Assembly: GCA_018818485.1 (NCBI GenBank)
Contig: JAHIRX010000073.1
Location: 1 to 16,904, forward strand
Length of the DNA stretch: 16,904 nucleotides
From: Patescibacteria group bacterium
GTDB lineage: Bacteria; Patescibacteriota; WWE3; UBA101185; UBA10185
Direction: 5' to 3'
Shown here: one piece after another, positions 15,214-16,904 of the stretch
How positions within the stretch are numbered: the stretch's first letter is position 1
How the letters are laid out: every line of letters starts with the position of its first letter
Position numbers and translations under genes: made by a program
The notes under the pieces: model-generated
Told to the model about the DNA's origin: nothing
The model's input: the letters and a program-made list of their open reading frames with translations, nothing else
The model's database searches: none

Positions 15214-15224
15214 AACATTTGGAG

Positions 15225-15251
15225 TTTATAAGAGAATTGGGGTATAGTCAA
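15225..15251 (-). promoter_or_regulatory. rpmH promoter
   Basis: Minus-strand TTGACT (15251-15246) and TATAAA (15230-15225) are 15 bases apart, shorter than ideal. The ATG follows after 11 bases, so the leader is about four bases. The -35 overlaps the -10 (TATAGT) of the divergent tRNA-binding gene. Confidence 0.55.
15243..15248 (+). promoter_or_regulatory. -10 box of the tRNA-binding protein-miaB-miaA operon
   Basis: TATAGT lies seven bases before the ATG at 15256, predicting a leaderless transcript; there is no Shine-Dalgarno site. The -35 side is weak (TTGGAG at 15219-15224, 18-base spacing). Confidence 0.5.
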
Positions 15252-15255
15252 CAAT

Positions 15256-15588
15256 ATGGAAAATGCAATAGAATTCAGTGATTTTCAGAAGGTGGAAATC
15301 AGAATAGGTGAGGTTTTGTCTGTTGAAGAAATTGATAGTTCTGACAAGCTTTTAAAGCTTGAGGTTGATTTTGGAGAAGCAGGTAAAAGACAGGTTCTTT
15401 CTGGTATTAAAGAGTGGTTTACTTCTGATGATTTAGTTGGTAAACAATGGGTTTTTGCCACAAATATTAAGCCTAGGAAGATGATGGGACTTGAATCTCA
15501 AGCTATGATTATGGCTGTAGATAAGGGAGACGATGTAATTCTTCTTGCTCCCTGTGCTAAGGTAGAAAACGGATCAAAAATATCCTAA
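15256..15588 (+). CDS. Stand-alone tRNA-binding OB-fold protein (MetRS C-terminal/CsaA-like)
   Basis: The 110 residues match the tRNA-binding domain found at the C-terminus of methionyl-tRNA synthetase and as the free proteins CsaA and Arc1p: FSDFQKVEIRIGEVLSVEEI, DKLLKLEVDFGEAGKRQVLSGI, VGKQWVFATNIKPRKMMGLES and the final GSKIS. It binds tRNA without base-specific recognition and probably as a dimer. It may be the separate second subunit of a MetRS lacking this domain, or a general tRNA-holding factor; the window does not decide. It is the first gene of an operon with miaB (6-base gap) and miaA, both tRNA-modifying. Confidence 0.88.
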   Translation: MENAIEFSDFQKVEIRIGEVLSVEEIDSSDKLLKLEVDFGEAGKRQVLSGIKEWFTSDDLVGKQWVFATNIKPRKMMGLESQAMIMAVDKGDDVILLAPCAKVENGSKIS

Positions 15589-15594
15589 TTTTTT

Positions 15595-16770
15595 ATGAAA
15601 TATTTCATTAAGACATTTGGTTGTTACGCCAACGAGGTTGATAGTGACGTTATGGCAGGTATTCTTAATTCCTTAGGTTTTTCTGAGCTTAAACTACCTA
15701 AATTAAGAAATGAAACTGAAGAAGTTAAACATATTTTAGAAAATGCAGACCTATTCATTGTTAATACATGTTCTGTAAGACAGAAGAGTGAAGATAAGGT
15801 TTATGGTGTAGTTAGGATGTTAAAAAGAAATGAGGGGAAGAAGGCCTTAACAATTCTTGCAGGATGCATGGTTGGTAGTGCTAAAGGAGATAGAAAAAGA
15901 TACAAACTTTCTTCTGTGAAAGAAAAAGCTAAAGGTTTTGATTTCTATATTGGTCCTAATGATATTTATTCCTTACCAAGTATTCTATTAGATAGTGGTT
16001 TGATAGAAACCTTAGAAGGCTTTGATAGTAGTAGTGCTCAAAGAAGACAAGTGGATAAAAACCATGCTTATATAAATGTATCTTATGGGTGTGATAACTT
16101 TTGCTCTTATTGTGTGGTCTCTTACAGTAGAGGTAAGGAGGTAACCAGAAGTGAGAAGGAAATCTTGGAGGAAATTAAGTGTCTGGTTAATTTGGGTGTT
16201 TCTGAGATTACCCTTTGCGGTCAGAATGTTAATTCTTGGGGGTTAGATAGAGCTACTAAGTTTAAGTTAAGAAGTGGGGGAAACCAGAAACTTCCTTTCG
16301 TTAGCCTTTTAAAGAAAGTTCATAAAGTTAAGGGCGTCAAAAAGATAGATTTTATGAGTTCTAATCCTTTTGATTTCACTAAAGATTTAGTTGAGGTACT
16401 AAAGCTTCCAAAGGTATCCAACTATTTTCATATTGCTGTTCAATCTGGGAATAATGCTGTTTTAAAGGCTATGAGGAGAAGACATACAATTGAGGAGTTT
16501 CTATCCTTGGTAGAAGAAATAAGAAAGGTAAGGCCTGATGCAGAGTTTGGTACTGATGCTATTGTTGGGTTTTCAGGAGAAACTGAGGAGCAGTTCATGG
16601 ATACAGTTGAGTTATTTAAAAAAGCTAGGTTTTCTGTTGCTTTTATTAGTATGTATTCAGAAAGAGAAGGAACCTATGCTCAGAAGAATTTGAAAGATAA
16701 TGTTAGTTTGGAAGAAAAGAAATGGAGACATGGGTATCTAACTAAAGTTTGGAAAAAATACAAACCATGA
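15595..16770 (+). CDS. miaB: tRNA-2-methylthio-N6-dimethylallyladenosine synthase, lacking TRAM domain
   Basis: Radical-SAM iron-sulfur enzyme that adds the methylthio group to i6A37 of tRNA. The N-terminal domain has its three auxiliary-cluster cysteines: C10 (TFGCYANEVDSD), C59 (VNTCSVRQKSEDKVYG) and C91 (LAGCMVG). The radical-SAM motif is C166-x3-C170-x2-C173 in YGCDNFCSYCVVSYSRGKE. CGQNVNSWG is the MiaB-type signature separating it from RimO. At 391 residues it stops just after the radical-SAM domain (MYSEREGTYA ... KKWRHGYL), where about 50-60 residues of TRAM domain normally follow. The stop forms an ATGA overlap with miaA, so the short end looks genuine and not a frameshift. It starts six bases after the tRNA-binding gene, without a Shine-Dalgarno site. 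Confidence 0.94.
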   Translation: MKYFIKTFGCYANEVDSDVMAGILNSLGFSELKLPKLRNETEEVKHILENADLFIVNTCSVRQKSEDKVYGVVRMLKRNEGKKALTILAGCMVGSAKGDRKRYKLSSVKEKAKGFDFYIGPNDIYSLPSILLDSGLIETLEGFDSSSAQRRQVDKNHAYINVSYGCDNFCSYCVVSYSRGKEVTRSEKEILEEIKCLVNLGVSEITLCGQNVNSWGLDRATKFKLRSGGNQKLPFVSLLKKVHKVKGVKKIDFMSSNPFDFTKDLVEVLKLPKVSNYFHIAVQSGNNAVLKAMRRRHTIEEFLSLVEEIRKVRPDAEFGTDAIVGFSGETEEQFMDTVELFKKARFSVAFISMYSEREGTYAQKNLKDNVSLEEKKWRHGYLTKVWKKYKP

Positions 16771-16904
16771 AAAATAAAGTTTATATAATTTGTGGACCCA
16801 CGTCTTCAGGTAAAACTTCTCTAGCACTTGATTTGTGTAAAAAGTATGGTGGAGAAATTGTTTCAGCTGATTCAAGACAGATTTGCAAGGGGATAGATAT
16901 AGGG
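16767..16904 (+). CDS. miaA: tRNA dimethylallyltransferase, 3' end cut by window edge
   Basis: Adds the dimethylallyl group to A37 of tRNA, the step before MiaB. Only the first 46 codons are present: MKNKVYIICGPTSSGKTSLA with the P-loop GPTSSGKT, then GGEIVSADSRQICKGIDIG, which matches the MiaA start almost position by position. The ATG overlaps the miaB stop (ATGA at 16767-16770), so the two enzymes of one modification pathway are translationally coupled. Confidence 0.93.
   Translation, partial: MKNKVYIICGPTSSGKTSLALDLCKKYGGEIVSADSRQICKGIDIG

Noticed and set aside
16767..16770. TGA recoded as glycine (Gracilibacteria/SR1 code)
   Set aside because: TGA ends the Wzz-like, jag and miaB genes exactly at ATGA overlaps with the next gene, so it is a stop.
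1..16904. CRISPR array, insertion sequence, tRNA or rRNA genes
   Set aside because: No spaced direct repeats, transposase motifs, inverted-repeat ends or cloverleaf-forming segments were noticed on either strand.

Overview
The window is AT-rich and gene-dense, and it looks like the chromosome of a Candidate Phyla Radiation (Patescibacteria) bacterium, possibly of the Microgenomates/WWE3 kind. That placement is inferred from several features: a DUF4012 protein, a PrgI / TraC-like / VirB4 cluster typical of these genomes, very short intergenic gaps, ATGA start/stop overlaps, and pared-down versions of housekeeping proteins. TGA is used as a stop, so the code is standard, not the Gracilibacteria/SR1 type.

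Layout. (1) 1-1364: 3' five-sixths of groEL, followed by a clear terminator. (2) 1475-2359: a one-gene unit with its own promoter and terminator, encoding an unrecognised protein. (3) 2375-4244, minus strand: a tight operon of a Wzz-like chain-length protein, RNase HI and a winged-helix/nucleotidyltransferase protein, converging on the same terminator hairpin. (4) 4361-12160, plus strand: a 1039-residue fusion of an extended SDR (UDP-sugar epimerase/decarboxylase-like) domain to a membrane-anchored DUF4012 domain, then a three-gene type IV secretion-like set (PrgI-like, TraC-like, VirB4 ATPase). (5) 12157-15213, minus strand: rpmH-rnpA-yidD-yidC-jag-dnaN, the usual 'origin-side' cluster but with dnaN joined to the end of jag and with no dnaA beside rpmH. 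(6) 15256-16904, plus strand: a stand-alone tRNA-binding OB-fold protein, miaB without its TRAM domain, and the start of miaA.

How the genes work together. Block 5 makes ribosomal protein bL34, the RNase P protein, the membrane insertion machinery (YidC, YidD), the RNA-binding protein Jag and the replication clamp. Block 6 handles tRNA: MiaA and MiaB successively modify A37. Blocks 3 and 4 point to the cell surface: polysaccharide chain-length control, a sugar-nucleotide-type SDR fused to a surface domain, and a VirB4-powered apparatus.

The most striking points are: a recurring arrangement in which the -10 box lies only 7-11 bases before the ATG, without a Shine-Dalgarno sequence, suggesting leaderless mRNAs at operon heads, while internal genes of the PrgI operon keep clear Shine-Dalgarno sites; an SDR domain that has lost its catalytic tyrosine inside the DUF4012 fusion; the jag-dnaN coupling; TRAM-less MiaB next to a free tRNA-binding protein; and a pair of mutually exclusive hairpins over the start of the DUF4012 fusion gene.
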